Shown piece after piece: positions 33,888-43,032 of a DNA stretch of 64,000 nt (its first letter is position 1; the number at the start of each line of letters is the position of its first letter). Both the position numbers and the translations under genes were made by a program. The DNA is from Patulibacter sp. SYSU D01012 (GTDB lineage Bacteria; Actinomycetota; Thermoleophilia; Solirubrobacterales; Solirubrobacteraceae): NCBI RefSeq assembly GCF_017916475.1, contig NZ_JAFMTB010000001.1, positions 992,001-1,056,000 on the forward strand, written 5' to 3'. The notes under the pieces were generated by a model. The model saw only the letters and a list, made by a program, of their open reading frames with translations. It was not told the origin of the DNA and did not search any database.

Positions 33888-34492
33888 CGGGCGGCTCCGG
33901 CGGCGTCGAGCAGGCGGGCGAGGCGGGTCGCGGTCCAGGGCACGACGACCAGGCTGGCGTGCAGGCCGGGGGCGGCCCAGCCCTCGGGGCGGCCGCCGAC
34001 GGTCCAGGCGGGCGACGCGCCGGCGGAGACGTCGAGCGCGATCGCGGCGGAGGGCCGGCCGACCCGCCGCTCGCCCGCGGCGTGCAGCGGGCCGTCGGAC
34101 GCCGCGACGAGCTCGGCCGCGGCCGGCACCCCGCCGCGGCCCGGAGTGGCGGCGGCGGGCAGCACGTCCCACATCGGGTGCTCGCCCAGGCGTGCCGCCA
34201 GGAGCGCGACGCCGGCGCCCTCGGCCACGATCGGGCGCCCGGCCCGGTGATGGGCGACCACGGCGTCGCGCAGCGCGGCGTTGGCGGCCAGGGCGGCGGC
34301 GTGCGGCACGGGCGCGCCGTCGCCGAGGACGAGCGCCACGGTGCCCGTCGGCAGCGCCGCGTCGGCGACGAGGTCGACGGGGGCCAGCGCCGCGCCGCAG
34401 GTCGTGCAGGCCTCGCGCAGCTCGCGCGCCGGCTCGAGCAGCGCGGGCAGGCCCGCCACCGCGACCACGGGGCGACCGGCGGCGGCGCTCAC
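33884..34492 (-). CDS. Degenerate CobB/CbiA-type glutamine amidotransferase domain (202 aa)
   Basis: Matches only the C-terminal amidotransferase half of cobyrinate a,c-diamide synthase: an RPVVAVAGLPAL start, PTGTVALVLGDGAPVPHAAA, ANAALRDAVVAHHRAGRPIV and the tail WAAPGLHASLVVVPW. The nucleophile normally in AECxG is replaced (AEGAGVALLA), and the HLHW histidines at the end are lost (VVVPW). The roughly 240-residue ATP domain is missing. So it is unlikely to transfer ammonia; it may be a binding partner of the neighbouring chelatase. The frame is intact and coupled at both ends (GTGA and ATGA overlaps), arguing against a dead pseudogene. Confidence 0.7.
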   Translation of the reverse strand: MSAAAGRPVVAVAGLPALLEPARELREACTTCGAALAPVDLVADAALPTGTVALVLGDGAPVPHAAALAANAALRDAVVAHHRAGRPIVAEGAGVALLAARLGEHPMWDVLPAAATPGRGGVPAAAELVAASDGPLHAAGERRVGRPSAAIALDVSAGASPAWTVGGRPEGWAAPGLHASLVVVPWTATRLARLLDAAGAAR

Positions 34493-36774
34493 GCGGCCAC
34501 CGCCGCGGCCGCGCGGCGGGCGCCGCGCGCGGGCTCGCCGGTCAGGACGGAGACGGGCAGCAGGCGCGCGCCCGCGGCGTCGGCGATCCGCGCCGCCAGG
34601 CCCAGCCGCACGCGGCCCTGCTCGGAGTCGAAGACGACGACGCCGTCGGCGCGGCGGCCCAGGCCCTCGGCGGCGCGCTCGGCGGCCGCCAGGCCGGCCT
34701 TGCCGCCGGATGCGCGGCCGTCCGTCACGACGACGCACAGGGTGCGCCGCGCGGGGTCGCGCCGGCGGTGCGCATCGAGCAGCGTGCCCGCGGCGTCCAG
34801 CCCGGCGGCGAGCGGCGTGCCGCCCCCGGTGGCCAGCCGCGCCAGGCGGTCGGCGGCGCGCTCGACGGAGCCGGTCGGCGGGAGCACGACCTGGGCGCCG
34901 GTGCCGCGGAACGTCACGAGCGCCACGCGGTCGCGGCGCTGGTAGGCGTCCATGAGCAGACCCAGGGCGGCGTCCTTCACGGCCGACATCCGCCGGCGGG
35001 CGCCCATCGACCCCGACGCGTCGACGCAGAAGACGACGAGCGTGCCCTCGCGACCCGCCCGGACGGGCGCGCGGTGGTCGTCGCGCAGCACGCGCAGGCG
35101 GTCGCCGGCGGGCGTGCCGGCGGCCGCGCGGCGCAGCGCGGCGGCGCGCAGGGTGGCGGGCAGCGCCAGCTCGTCGTCGCCGCCGCGGTGGGCGCGCACG
35201 TCCACGGGCTGCCCGTGGTCGCCGGCCGTGCGCCCGCGGCGGCCGGCGACGCCGCCCGTCCCGCGGGCCAGCTGCAGCAGCGCCCCCACGCCCGTGCCGG
35301 CGCCCCCGCCGCCGGGCGCGTCCGTCCGCTCCCGCGCCTGCGCGCCGGGGCGGAACGGCAGCTCGTCCCCGGCCGCGGCCGGCGGCTGCGCGCCGCGCTC
35401 CTCGGCGGGCGCGGGCGCCTCGTCGTCGGCGTCGTTCGGGGGCTCCGGCGCGTCGGCGGTCGGCGCGTGGTCCGCGGCGCCCGCGGCGTCGCCGCGCGGG
35501 CCGGGGGCGGGCGGCGGACCGGACGGGGGCGGCGGCGGGGCGTCACCGCCGGCCGGCGGCGGACCCTGCGGGGCGCCGCCGGCACCCGGGCCGGGGCCGT
35601 CGTCGTCGGGGCCGTCGCCGTCGTCGTCCGGCGCGCCCGCGGGCTCCTCGGGCTCGTCGCCGCGCGCCTCGTCGAGCGCGCGGTCCAGCTCGTCGGGCTC
35701 CAGGCCCGGCGGGTCGAGCGGCCCGCGGCGGCGGCGGTGGGGCAGGGTCAGCAGCAGCGCGTCCTGGACGTCCTGCTCCGCGACCTCGTCGCGCCCCTCG
35801 AGGGCCGCGATCGCCCGCGCGCAGCGCGCGGCGACCAGGTCGGCGCGCATCCCGTCGACGCCGAGTCGCGCGCACGCGCCGGTGATCAGGCGCAGCATCC
35901 GCTCGGGCAGGCGCACGCCGGGCAGACGCTCGGTGGCGGCGGCGATGTCGGCGGCCACGCGGGCCTCCTCGTCGGCCCAGCGGGCCGCGAACGCCGCGGG
36001 GTCCGCCTCGAAGGCCAGCCGCCGGCGGACGACCTCGGCGCGCGTGGCCGGGTCCGTCGAGCCCGCGACGGTGACGGACAGCCCGAAGCGGTCGAGCAGC
36101 TGCGGCCGCAGGTCCCCCTCCTCGGGGTTCATCGTCCCGACGAGCATGAACCGCGCGGGGTGGCGGACCGAGACCGCGTCGCGCTCGACGACGGCCTCGC
36201 CCTGGGCGGCCGCGTCGAGCAGCACGTCGACGAGGTGGTCGCCGAGCAGGTTGACCTCGTCGACGTACAGGATGCCGCGGTGCGCCCGGGCGAGCAGGCC
36301 GGGCTGCAGCACGGCGTCGCCGTCGCGCAGCGCGCGCTCCAGGTCGAGGGTGCCGAGCACGCGGTCGACGCTGGCGCCGACGGGCAGCTCGACGAGCGAC
36401 GCGGGCCGCACGAGCACGCCCGGCACGTCCTCCTCGCCCGCGCGCGCCCGCGCCATGCGGCCGTCGGCGACGAACGCGCGGGCCTCCGGGCTGGGCGAGC
36501 GGTCGGCCTCGGCGGGCGCCGCGCCGTACGGGTCGCCGGCGATCACCGCGACGGGCGGCAGCAGCGCCTCGAGGGCGCGCACGGCCGTCGTCTTCGCCGT
36601 GCCGCGCTCGCCCCGGACGAGCACGCCGCCCACCTCGGGGGCGACGGCGTTGATCAGGAGCGCGCGTCGCAGATCGTCCTGGCCGACGAGCGCGGTGAAG
36701 GGGAAGCGGACCGGAGCCAAGGGCCTGAGGACGCTACCAGCGGTCGCCGGACGGACCCCTGTGCGCGGAATCAC
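34489..36774 (-). CDS. Cobalto/magnesium chelatase, fused I and D subunits with VWA domain (761 aa)
   Basis: The N-terminal AAA+ module has FTALVGQDDLRRALLINAVA, Walker A GERGTAKTT and the Walker B region AHRGILYVDEVNLL. A Pro/Asp/Gly-rich linker (about 365-500) leads to a von Willebrand A domain with the MIDAS motif DASGSMGARRRM. This BchI+BchD fusion powers metal insertion by a large CobN/ChlH subunit not in the window. The cobM and cobB-like neighbours point to cobalt. GTG at 36774 is the longest start; a TTG just before APVRFPFTALVGQ could be used instead. Confidence 0.87.
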   Translation of the reverse strand: MIPRTGVRPATAGSVLRPLAPVRFPFTALVGQDDLRRALLINAVAPEVGGVLVRGERGTAKTTAVRALEALLPPVAVIAGDPYGAAPAEADRSPSPEARAFVADGRMARARAGEEDVPGVLVRPASLVELPVGASVDRVLGTLDLERALRDGDAVLQPGLLARAHRGILYVDEVNLLGDHLVDVLLDAAAQGEAVVERDAVSVRHPARFMLVGTMNPEEGDLRPQLLDRFGLSVTVAGSTDPATRAEVVRRRLAFEADPAAFAARWADEEARVAADIAAATERLPGVRLPERMLRLITGACARLGVDGMRADLVAARCARAIAALEGRDEVAEQDVQDALLLTLPHRRRRGPLDPPGLEPDELDRALDEARGDEPEEPAGAPDDDGDGPDDDGPGPGAGGAPQGPPPAGGDAPPPPPSGPPPAPGPRGDAAGAADHAPTADAPEPPNDADDEAPAPAEERGAQPPAAAGDELPFRPGAQARERTDAPGGGGAGTGVGALLQLARGTGGVAGRRGRTAGDHGQPVDVRAHRGGDDELALPATLRAAALRRAAAGTPAGDRLRVLRDDHRAPVRAGREGTLVVFCVDASGSMGARRRMSAVKDAALGLLMDAYQRRDRVALVTFRGTGAQVVLPPTGSVERAADRLARLATGGGTPLAAGLDAAGTLLDAHRRRDPARRTLCVVVTDGRASGGKAGLAAAERAAEGLGRRADGVVVFDSEQGRVRLGLAARIADAAGARLLPVSVLTGEPARGARRAAAAVAA

Positions 36775-36858
36775 GACATCCTGATCCGCTTTACGTCATT
36801 ATGGGTGGTCCGCGTCGGGCGGGCCCGCGCTCGGCGGGCGCGCGGCGCGTCCCTCACC

Positions 36859-37905
36859 GTGATCCGCATCGACCGCCTGACGAAGACCTTCCGCCGCGAC
36901 GGGCGCGACGCGACCGTCCTCGACGACGTCACGCTCCACGTGGACGCGGGGCGGATCGCCGGCGTCGTCGGTCCGAGCGGCGCGGGCAAGAGCACCCTGG
37001 CGCGCTGCGTGAACCTGCTGGAGCGTCCCACATCCGGGACGGTGACGGTCGCCGGCCGCGAGCTGACGGCCCTGGGCGAGAGCGACCTGCAGGCCGCCCG
37101 CCGCGGCATCGGCACGATCTTCCAGTCCGCGCAGCTGCTCTCCAACCGCACCGCGGCGGGCAACGTCGCCCTGCCGCTCGAGATCGCATGGGTCGGCCGC
37201 GCCGAACGCCGTGCGCGGGTGGCCGAGCTGCTGGGGCGCGTCGGCCTGACGGACCACGCCACGGCGTACCCGGCCCAGCTCTCGGGCGGCCAGCGCCAGC
37301 GCGTTGGCATCGCCCGCGCCCTCGCGCTGCGCCCGCAGGTGCTGCTGTCGGACGAGGCGACGTCGGGCCTGGACCCCGAGACGACGCACGCGATCCTGGC
37401 CCTGCTGCGCGGCCTGCGCGACGACCTGGGCCTGACCATCCTGCTCATCACGCACGAGATGGACGTCGTGCGCGACGTCTGCGACGACGTCGCCCTCCTG
37501 CGCGCGGGACGGATCGTCGAGCAGGGCCCGATCGCCGACCTCGTCACGGACCCCGACTCCGCGCTGGGCCGCGGCATCGTGCCGGTGCGCCCCGCGGCGC
37601 GGGCCGACGCCGAGACGGCGTGGCGCGTCACGTACGCCGGACCCGACGTCGACGCCGCCTGGCTGTCGGCGCTCGAGCGCGGCACCGGCGGACCCGTCCG
37701 GCTGCTGGGCGCGAACGTCGAGGCGATCGACGGCCGCTCCGTCGGGCACGCCACCGTGGCGGTCGCCGACCCGTCCGCCGACGTCGCCGCCGTCGTGGCG
37801 CCCCTCGGCCTGCACGCCGTGCGCGTCGACGACCCGGCCGCCGCGGCGCCGCCGCCCGCGATCGCCGACCTGGTCGACGCCCCCGCCCGCGAGGAGGACG
37901 CATGA
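36859..37905 (+). CDS. metN: Methionine ABC importer, ATP-binding protein
   Basis: Walker A GPSGAGKST, ABC signature LSGGQRQRVGIARAL, Walker B VLLSDEATSGLD and switch His in LLITHEMDVV. A C-terminal NIL-like domain (about 255-345) is the methionine-sensing regulatory module typical of MetN. GTG at 36859 begins IRIDRLTKTF as in family members; no ribosome site is evident, so initiation may be leaderless. It starts a metN-metI-metQ operon with an ATGA overlap to metI. I found no S-box or other methionine riboswitch upstream. Confidence 0.93.
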   Translation: MIRIDRLTKTFRRDGRDATVLDDVTLHVDAGRIAGVVGPSGAGKSTLARCVNLLERPTSGTVTVAGRELTALGESDLQAARRGIGTIFQSAQLLSNRTAAGNVALPLEIAWVGRAERRARVAELLGRVGLTDHATAYPAQLSGGQRQRVGIARALALRPQVLLSDEATSGLDPETTHAILALLRGLRDDLGLTILLITHEMDVVRDVCDDVALLRAGRIVEQGPIADLVTDPDSALGRGIVPVRPAARADAETAWRVTYAGPDVDAAWLSALERGTGGPVRLLGANVEAIDGRSVGHATVAVADPSADVAAVVAPLGLHAVRVDDPAAAAPPPAIADLVDAPAREEDA

Positions 37906-38579
37906 GCATCCTGGCCGCCAGCACCCCCTGGGACGAGATCTGGCCCCTGCTGAAGCCCGCGATCGGCGAGACGCTCTACATGGTCGTCGTCTCGACCGCG
38001 ATCACCGGCGTGCTCGGCCTGCTGCTCGGCGTCCTGCTGCACGTCACCGGCCGGGACGGCCTGCGCCCGGTCGCCCCGCTCAACGCGGTGCTCAGCCTGG
38101 TGGTCGGCATCGGCCGGTCGGTGCCGTTCATCGTCCTGCTCGCGGCGATCATCCCGTTCACCCGCCTGGTCAACGGGTCGTCGCTCGGCACGGGCGCGGT
38201 CGTCGTCCCGCTCGTGGTCGCGATGGTGCCCTTCTACGCGCGCGTCGTCGAGGCGGCGCTGCGCGAGGTCCCGCGCGGCCTCGTCGAGATGGCCCGCGCC
38301 GCCGGCGCGTCGCGCCTGCAGACCGTCCGCAAGGTCCTGCTGCCCGAGGCCGCGCCCGGCCTCGTCTCGGGCCTGACGATCACGCTCGTGGCGATCGTCG
38401 GCTTCTCCGCCATGGGCGGCGCCGTCGGCGGCGGCGGCCTGGGCACCCTCGCGATCGACTACGGCTACAACCGCTACGACGGCAACGTGATGCTCGCCAC
38501 CGTCGTGCTGCTCGTGGTGATCGTCCAGCTCTTCCAGTTCCTCGGCGACCTGCTGGTCCGCCGCATCTCGCACCGCTAG
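37902..38579 (+). CDS. metI: Methionine ABC importer, permease
   Basis: 225 aa, five to six membrane helices, starting IGETLYMVVVSTAITGVLGL; the coupling EAA loop reads EMARAAGASRLQTVRKVLLP. It forms the membrane channel with MetN. Start overlaps metN stop (ATGA). It is followed 21 nt later by the lipoprotein gene with an AAGGAG ribosome site. Confidence 0.94.
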   Translation: MSILAASTPWDEIWPLLKPAIGETLYMVVVSTAITGVLGLLLGVLLHVTGRDGLRPVAPLNAVLSLVVGIGRSVPFIVLLAAIIPFTRLVNGSSLGTGAVVVPLVVAMVPFYARVVEAALREVPRGLVEMARAAGASRLQTVRKVLLPEAAPGLVSGLTITLVAIVGFSAMGGAVGGGGLGTLAIDYGYNRYDGNVMLATVVLLVVIVQLFQFLGDLLVRRISHR

Positions 38580-38600
38580 ACCCCACCCCAAGGAGCACCC

Positions 38601-39449
38601 ATGCACGTACGCATCCGCTCGACGCTCGCCGTCCTGGCGGCGCTGATCCTCGGCCTCGGGCTCGCGGCCTGCGGCGGCGACGACTCCGACTCGGGCTCGG
38701 GCGCGAAGGCCTCGGCCGACACGCCGCTGAAGGTCGGCGCCAGCCCGGTCCCGCACGCCGAGATCCTCGACTACGTCGCGAAGGAGCTCGCGCCGAAGGC
38801 GGGCCTGAAGCTGGACGTCGTCACCTACGACGACTACATCCAGCCGAACGTCGCCCTGCAGGAGGGCAAGCTCGACGCCAACTACTTCCAGACCGTCCCG
38901 TACCTGGACGCCCAGAAGCAGGACAACCCGGACTACTCCGACCTGGTCGCGCTGAAGCCGGTCCACCTGGAGCCGCTCGGCATCTACTCGAAGAAGGTCA
39001 AGGACCTCGCGGCGGTCCCGAACGGCGCCACGGTGACGCTGTCGAACGACCCGGCCAACGAGGCGCGCGGCCTGAAGCTGCTGCAGCAGGCGAAGCTGAT
39101 CACGCTGAAGGCGGACGCCCCGGCCAACGCCACCCCGCGCGACGTCGAGTCCAACCCGAAGGACCTGAAGTTCCAGACGATCGCCCCCGCCAACCTGCCG
39201 CGCACGCTCGACGACGCCGACCTGTCCGTCATCAACGGCAACTACGCCATCGAGGCCGATCTGGTCCCGGCGAAGGACGCCCTGGCGCTCGAGGACGCGA
39301 AGGACAACCCGAACGCCAACCTCGTCGTCGTCAAGAAGGACCGTCAGGACGACCCGCGCGTGCAGAAGCTCGAGCAGCTCCTGCACTCGCCCGAGGTGAA
39401 GACGTTCATCGAGAAGAAGTACCAGGGGTCGGTCATCCCCTCCTTCTAG
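38601..39449 (+). CDS. metQ: Methionine-binding lipoprotein, NlpA family
   Basis: A lipoprotein signal peptide with lipobox LGLAAC and Cys near residue 24, followed by a Gly/Asp/Ser linker. The binding protein has LKVGASPVPHAEILDYVAKE, DYIQPNVALQEGKLDANYFQ, and GATVTLSNDPANEARGLKLL, which are conserved in MetQ. Attached to the outer face of the membrane and delivers D/L-methionine to MetNI. AAGGAG 7 nt before the ATG. A strong hairpin terminator follows at 39501. Confidence 0.94.
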   Translation: MHVRIRSTLAVLAALILGLGLAACGGDDSDSGSGAKASADTPLKVGASPVPHAEILDYVAKELAPKAGLKLDVVTYDDYIQPNVALQEGKLDANYFQTVPYLDAQKQDNPDYSDLVALKPVHLEPLGIYSKKVKDLAAVPNGATVTLSNDPANEARGLKLLQQAKLITLKADAPANATPRDVESNPKDLKFQTIAPANLPRTLDDADLSVINGNYAIEADLVPAKDALALEDAKDNPNANLVVVKKDRQDDPRVQKLEQLLHSPEVKTFIEKKYQGSVIPSF

Positions 39450-39500
39450 GACGGCCCCGCCGCCCGCCCGCGCCGCGCCGCGCGCGGGCGCCCCGGACGC

Positions 39501-39533
39501 ACGCGCGCCCGCCGGATCCCGGCGGGCGCGCGT
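39501..39533 (+). terminator. metNIQ terminator
   Basis: ACGCGCGCCCGCCGG (39501-39515) pairs exactly with 39519-39533; 15-bp stem and 3-nt loop, followed by CGTTCC. Lies 52 nt after the metQ stop. Confidence 0.8.
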
Positions 39534-39613
39534 CGTTCCGGGGGCACCGGCCGGCGCGGGGCGTCGGGGCGCGGGGCTCGGCGCGCGGGCGGGGCGCCGA
39601 GCCGCGGACCGGC

Positions 39614-41026
39614 CTACATGTCCTCCAGCTCGCGGCCCTTCGTCTCCGTCACGGCCTTCCAGACGAAGACGATCGAGACGAACGCGAACGCCGTGTACAG
39701 GCCGTAGGCGAGCGCGAGCGACACGGACGAGAGGGACGGGAACGTCGTCGTGATCGCGAAGTTGGCGATCCACTGCGCCGCCGCCGCGACCGCGAGCGCC
39801 GTCGCGCGGATCCGGTTGTTGAACATCTCGCCCAGCAGCACCCAGACCGCCGGCCCCCACGACGTCGCGAAGGAGACGACGAAGAGGTTGGCCGCGATGA
39901 GCGCGATCACGCCGCGGGCGCCCTCCAGGCTGGGGTCGCCGTCGACGACCGGGGCCGTGCCGAACACGACGGCGAGCGTGCCGAGCGTGACGAACATGCC
40001 GATCGAGCCCCACAGCAGCAGCGGCTTGCGGCCGACGCGGTCCACGAGGGCGATGGCGACGAGCGTCGAGACGATGTTCACCAGCGACGTGATGACGCTC
40101 GTGATCATCGAGTCGGACTCGGAGAAGCCGACGCTCTGCCACAGCTGGGAGCTGTAGTAGAAGATCACGTTGATGCCGACGGCCTGCTGGAAGACGGACA
40201 GCAGGATGCCGACCCAGACGATCGGCAGCAGGCCGAAGCGCGGGCCGCGCAGGTCGCGGACGCGGACCTGACCCTCGCCCTTCAGCGTGCGGAGGATCTC
40301 GCGGATGCGGCTGTCCGGGTCGCCGCCGACGAACCGCCGCAGGACGGAGCGCGCCTCGCGCTCGCGGTCGTGGGCGACGAGGTAGCGGGGCGACTCCGGG
40401 ATCTGCAGCGCCAGCACGCCGTAGACGAGCGCCGGCACCGCGGCCGCCAGGAACATCCAGCGCCACGCCTCCAGGCCCAGCCACAGGTCCTGGTCGGCGC
40501 CGCCCGCCGCCTCGGCGAGGAAGTAGTCCGACAGCAGCGCGACGAAGATGCCGACGACGATCGCGAGCTGCTGCAGCGAGCCGAGGCGGCCGCGCAGCCC
40601 GGCCGGCGCGATCTCGGCGATGTACGCCGGCGCGATCACGGACGCGGAGCCGATCGCCGCGCCGCCGACGAGGCGCCACACCGCCAGGTCGACCCACGAG
40701 AACGCGAGCATCGAGCCGAGCGAGCTGAGGATGAACACGCCGGCCGTGATGACCATGACGCGGATGCGGCCGTAGCGGTCGGCGATCCGGCCCGCGTACC
40801 AGGCGCCGATCGCGGCGCCGAGCAGGGCGATCGCGACGACGAAGCCCTGCACGAACGAGTTCAGGTCGAACTCGTCCCGGATCGCGGCGGTGGCGCCGTT
40901 GATGACGGACGAGTCGAAGCCGAAGAGGAAGCCGCCGAGCGCCGCGACGCCCGACGTCAGGATCACCCGGGAGACGTGGAGGTCGTCGCGCTCCTCGTCC
41001 GGTGAGGCGGTCGATGGGGTGGACAT
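39614..41026 (-). CDS. MFS sugar porter (470 aa)
   Basis: Twelve membrane segments with sugar-porter signatures: GFLFGFDSSVING in helix 1, GRIADRYGRIRVM after helix 2, PESPRYLVAHDRE in the central loop, QQAVGINVIFYYS in helix 7, DRVGRKPLL, and ETKGRELED at the end. Imports sugars or polyols with protons. Its start lies 10 nt after a GGGTAC box with GCTT 16 nt upstream (see 41037-41062), a SigB/SigF-type promoter, suggesting stress-regulated osmolyte or sugar uptake. Confidence 0.92.
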   Translation of the reverse strand: MSTPSTASPDEERDDLHVSRVILTSGVAALGGFLFGFDSSVINGATAAIRDEFDLNSFVQGFVVAIALLGAAIGAWYAGRIADRYGRIRVMVITAGVFILSSLGSMLAFSWVDLAVWRLVGGAAIGSASVIAPAYIAEIAPAGLRGRLGSLQQLAIVVGIFVALLSDYFLAEAAGGADQDLWLGLEAWRWMFLAAAVPALVYGVLALQIPESPRYLVAHDREREARSVLRRFVGGDPDSRIREILRTLKGEGQVRVRDLRGPRFGLLPIVWVGILLSVFQQAVGINVIFYYSSQLWQSVGFSESDSMITSVITSLVNIVSTLVAIALVDRVGRKPLLLWGSIGMFVTLGTLAVVFGTAPVVDGDPSLEGARGVIALIAANLFVVSFATSWGPAVWVLLGEMFNNRIRATALAVAAAAQWIANFAITTTFPSLSSVSLALAYGLYTAFAFVSIVFVWKAVTETKGRELEDM

Positions 41027-41036
41027 GGCCGGACGA

Positions 41037-41062
41037 GTACCCGGCCGGCGACGGACGGAAGC
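41037..41062 (-). promoter_or_regulatory. SigB/SigF-type promoter of sugar porter
   Basis: On the minus strand GCTT (41059-41062), 16-nt spacer, GGGTAC (41037-41042), then 10 nt to the ATG at 41026. Confidence 0.55.
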
Positions 41063-41157
41063 GGACCGCGGGCCGTCCTGGCGCCCGTGGCCCCGTACGC
41101 CTACTGGCGAGTAGCCGCGGGTGGCGCCGCTACCTACGGTGGAGTAGGGTGCGCCGC

Positions 41158-42099
41158 ATGGGGAAGAGCGTGGAGGGCAAGGTCGTCCTGATCACCGGCG
41201 CGGCGCGCGGGATCGGGGCCGAGACGGCGCGGGTGCTGGCCCGCCGCGGCGCGCGGCTGTCGCTCGTCGGGATGGAGCCCGATCGGCTGCGCGCGCTGGC
41301 GGACGAGCTGAACGCGACGGGCCGCGGCGGCCACGTGTGGTTCGAGGCGGACGTGACGGACCAGGAGGCGGTCGACGCGGCGGTCGCCGGCACCGTCGAC
41401 GCCCTGGGCGGCATCGACGTCGTGATGGCCAACGCGGGGATCGCGAACAACGGAACGGTGCGCATCAACCCCGCCGACGCCCTCGTCCGGACGATCGACG
41501 TCAACCTGAACGGCGTCATCCGCACGGTCAGCGCGGCGCTCCCGCACGTGATCGAGCGCCGGGGCTACGTCCTCGTCGTCGCGTCGCTCGCCTCGTTCAC
41601 GATCCTGCCCGGCATGGCGGCGTACTGCTCCTCGAAGGCCGGCGCGGAGGCGTTCGCGAACGTGCTGCGCCTGGAGGTTGCCCACCTGGGCGTGAAGGTC
41701 GGCTCGGCCCACCCGAGCTGGATCGACACGGACCTGGTCCGCGACACCGAGGACGACCTGCCGACGTTCCGGCAGGCGCGCAAGGAGCTGCCTGGCCCGC
41801 TCGGCTCGACGACCTCGGTCGAGGCGTGCGCCGTGGCGTTCGCCGACGGCATCGCGCGGCGGAAGCGTCGCGTCTACGTGCCGCGCTCGCTGGCGGTCTT
41901 CCAGGCGCTGCGCACCGTCGTGATCAGTCCGCTCGGCGACCTGCCGATCCGCCTGCGCGGCCGCAAGATGGTGCCGCAGATGGAGGACGAGGTGCGGGCG
42001 CTCGGGCGCTCGTTCGGCCGCGCCACGGTCGCCCACGGCGGCGACGAGCGCGCGGTGGCCGCGAAGGCCGCCGCGCGGCGGGACCGCACCCCGGCGTGA
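41158..42099 (+). CDS. Short-chain dehydrogenase/reductase (313 aa)
   Basis: Classical SDR: cofactor motif TGAARGIG, NAG motif ANAGIANNG, catalytic Ser in VVASLASF, and YCSSK (Tyr-x3-Lys). A C-terminal extension of about 60 residues (PIRLRGRKMVPQMEDEVRAL) resembles membrane-associated SDRs that act on lipid or steroid substrates. ATG at 41158 is preceded by TAGGGT 7 nt upstream, suggesting leaderless transcription. It may be co-transcribed with the coiled-coil gene 28 nt downstream. Confidence 0.87.
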   Translation: MGKSVEGKVVLITGAARGIGAETARVLARRGARLSLVGMEPDRLRALADELNATGRGGHVWFEADVTDQEAVDAAVAGTVDALGGIDVVMANAGIANNGTVRINPADALVRTIDVNLNGVIRTVSAALPHVIERRGYVLVVASLASFTILPGMAAYCSSKAGAEAFANVLRLEVAHLGVKVGSAHPSWIDTDLVRDTEDDLPTFRQARKELPGPLGSTTSVEACAVAFADGIARRKRRVYVPRSLAVFQALRTVVISPLGDLPIRLRGRKMVPQMEDEVRALGRSFGRATVAHGGDERAVAAKAAARRDRTPA

Positions 42100-42127
42100 C
42101 GCACGCCGGGCCGCCGACCGGCACGCT

Positions 42128-42670
42128 GTGAGGCAGATGCGCGTTCCGGTCCCCGGCGTCCCGACCCTGCCGCGGCTGCAGCTGCCCCGCGTCGAGGCCG
42201 CCCTCGACGCGGTGCTGGCCCTGGAGCGGTCGCTCCGCGCGCTGCCCGAGGAGCTGCGCCTGCTGCGCCTCGAGGTCGCGATCCTGGCCGACGTGCGGCA
42301 GGAGGTCCGTGGCATGCGCGAGGACGTCCAGGGCGTCATCGGCGCGGTCGACGCGCTGCGCGAGGAGCTCGGCGAGCTGCCGCCCGACGTCCGCGTGCTG
42401 CGCGGCGCGTTCGAGGGCATGGACGCGACGGTGGGCCGGATCGCCGGCGACGTCGACACGCTCGGGGACGCCGTCGCGCGCCTGGACCGGATGGCGGGCC
42501 GCGTCGCCCACCCGCTGCGGCGTCGCGACCGGGGCAGCCGCGCCGACCGCGCGGCCGCCGCCGCGGAGCTCGCGGGCGAGCTGGCGGGGGAGCTGGCCCA
42601 CGCGGAGGACGCGGACCCGTCGTCGCCGGACGCGGACGCGCCCCCGCCCGCGGGCGGCCGCGGGGCCTAG
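42128..42670 (+). CDS. Coiled-coil hypothetical protein (180 aa)
   Basis: Heptad-like helices (LLRLEVAILADVRQEVRGMR, VIGAVDALREELGELPPDV, DATVGRIAGDVDTLGDAVA) followed by a disordered Ala/Glu/Pro tail. No membrane segment or enzyme motif. GTG at 42128 or ATG at 42137 could start it. It lies 28 nt after the SDR gene and its stop overlaps the stop of the convergent DUF2294-like gene (CTAG). Probably a scaffold or polar-localisation type protein; function unknown. Confidence 0.6.
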   Translation: MRQMRVPVPGVPTLPRLQLPRVEAALDAVLALERSLRALPEELRLLRLEVAILADVRQEVRGMREDVQGVIGAVDALREELGELPPDVRVLRGAFEGMDATVGRIAGDVDTLGDAVARLDRMAGRVAHPLRRRDRGSRADRAAAAAELAGELAGELAHAEDADPSSPDADAPPPAGGRGA

Positions 42671-43032
42671 CCCTCGGGCTCGAGCAGGAAGACCTCGGCG
42701 GACGCGTCCGCCGCCGGGTCGCAGCCGCTCACGAAGGCCCGCACGGCGCGGCCGGTCGCCTCCTGCACCGCCGCGCGCAGCTCGTCCTCGGCCGCAGCCT
42801 GCAGGAACAGGCGCGCGTCCCGCAGACGCTGCGACTCGCCCCGCGCGACGAGCCGACGCTCCGCCGTCGTCTGGGTGTCCTCGAGGACGCAGACGACCGT
42901 GTCGGGGCCGGCGAAGTGCGTCCTGATCTTCGTCGGGCCCCGACCGAACTGGGCCTTGTAGATCTGGGCCAGCGCGTTCGAGATCGCCTGCAGCGGGCTC
43001 TCGGGGACGGGGTCGGGCGGGACGGAGGTCAA
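42667..43032 (-). CDS. DUF2294-like protein, copy 2 (about 121 aa)
   Basis: Related to the gene at 13592: AISNALAQIYKAQFGRGPTK, TVVCVLEDTQTTAERRLVAR and a final strand ending AEVFLLEPEG. Same GRGP loop and TxxER motif, so the same DUF2294 family of unknown function. This copy is closer to the family consensus (IYKAQFGRGPTKIRTHFAG). The start is uncertain: TTG at 43032 gives family length but lacks a ribosome site. Confidence 0.65.
   Translation of the reverse strand: MTSVPPDPVPESPLQAISNALAQIYKAQFGRGPTKIRTHFAGPDTVVCVLEDTQTTAERRLVARGESQRLRDARLFLQAAAEDELRAAVQEATGRAVRAFVSGCDPAADASAEVFLLEPEG

Noticed and set aside
36775-36858. Possible cobalamin or methionine riboswitch between chelatase and metN
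   Set aside because: The gap is only 84 nt, shorter than either riboswitch, and no B12-box or S-box consensus is seen. An AT-richer patch (TTTACGTCATTATG) probably is just promoter.
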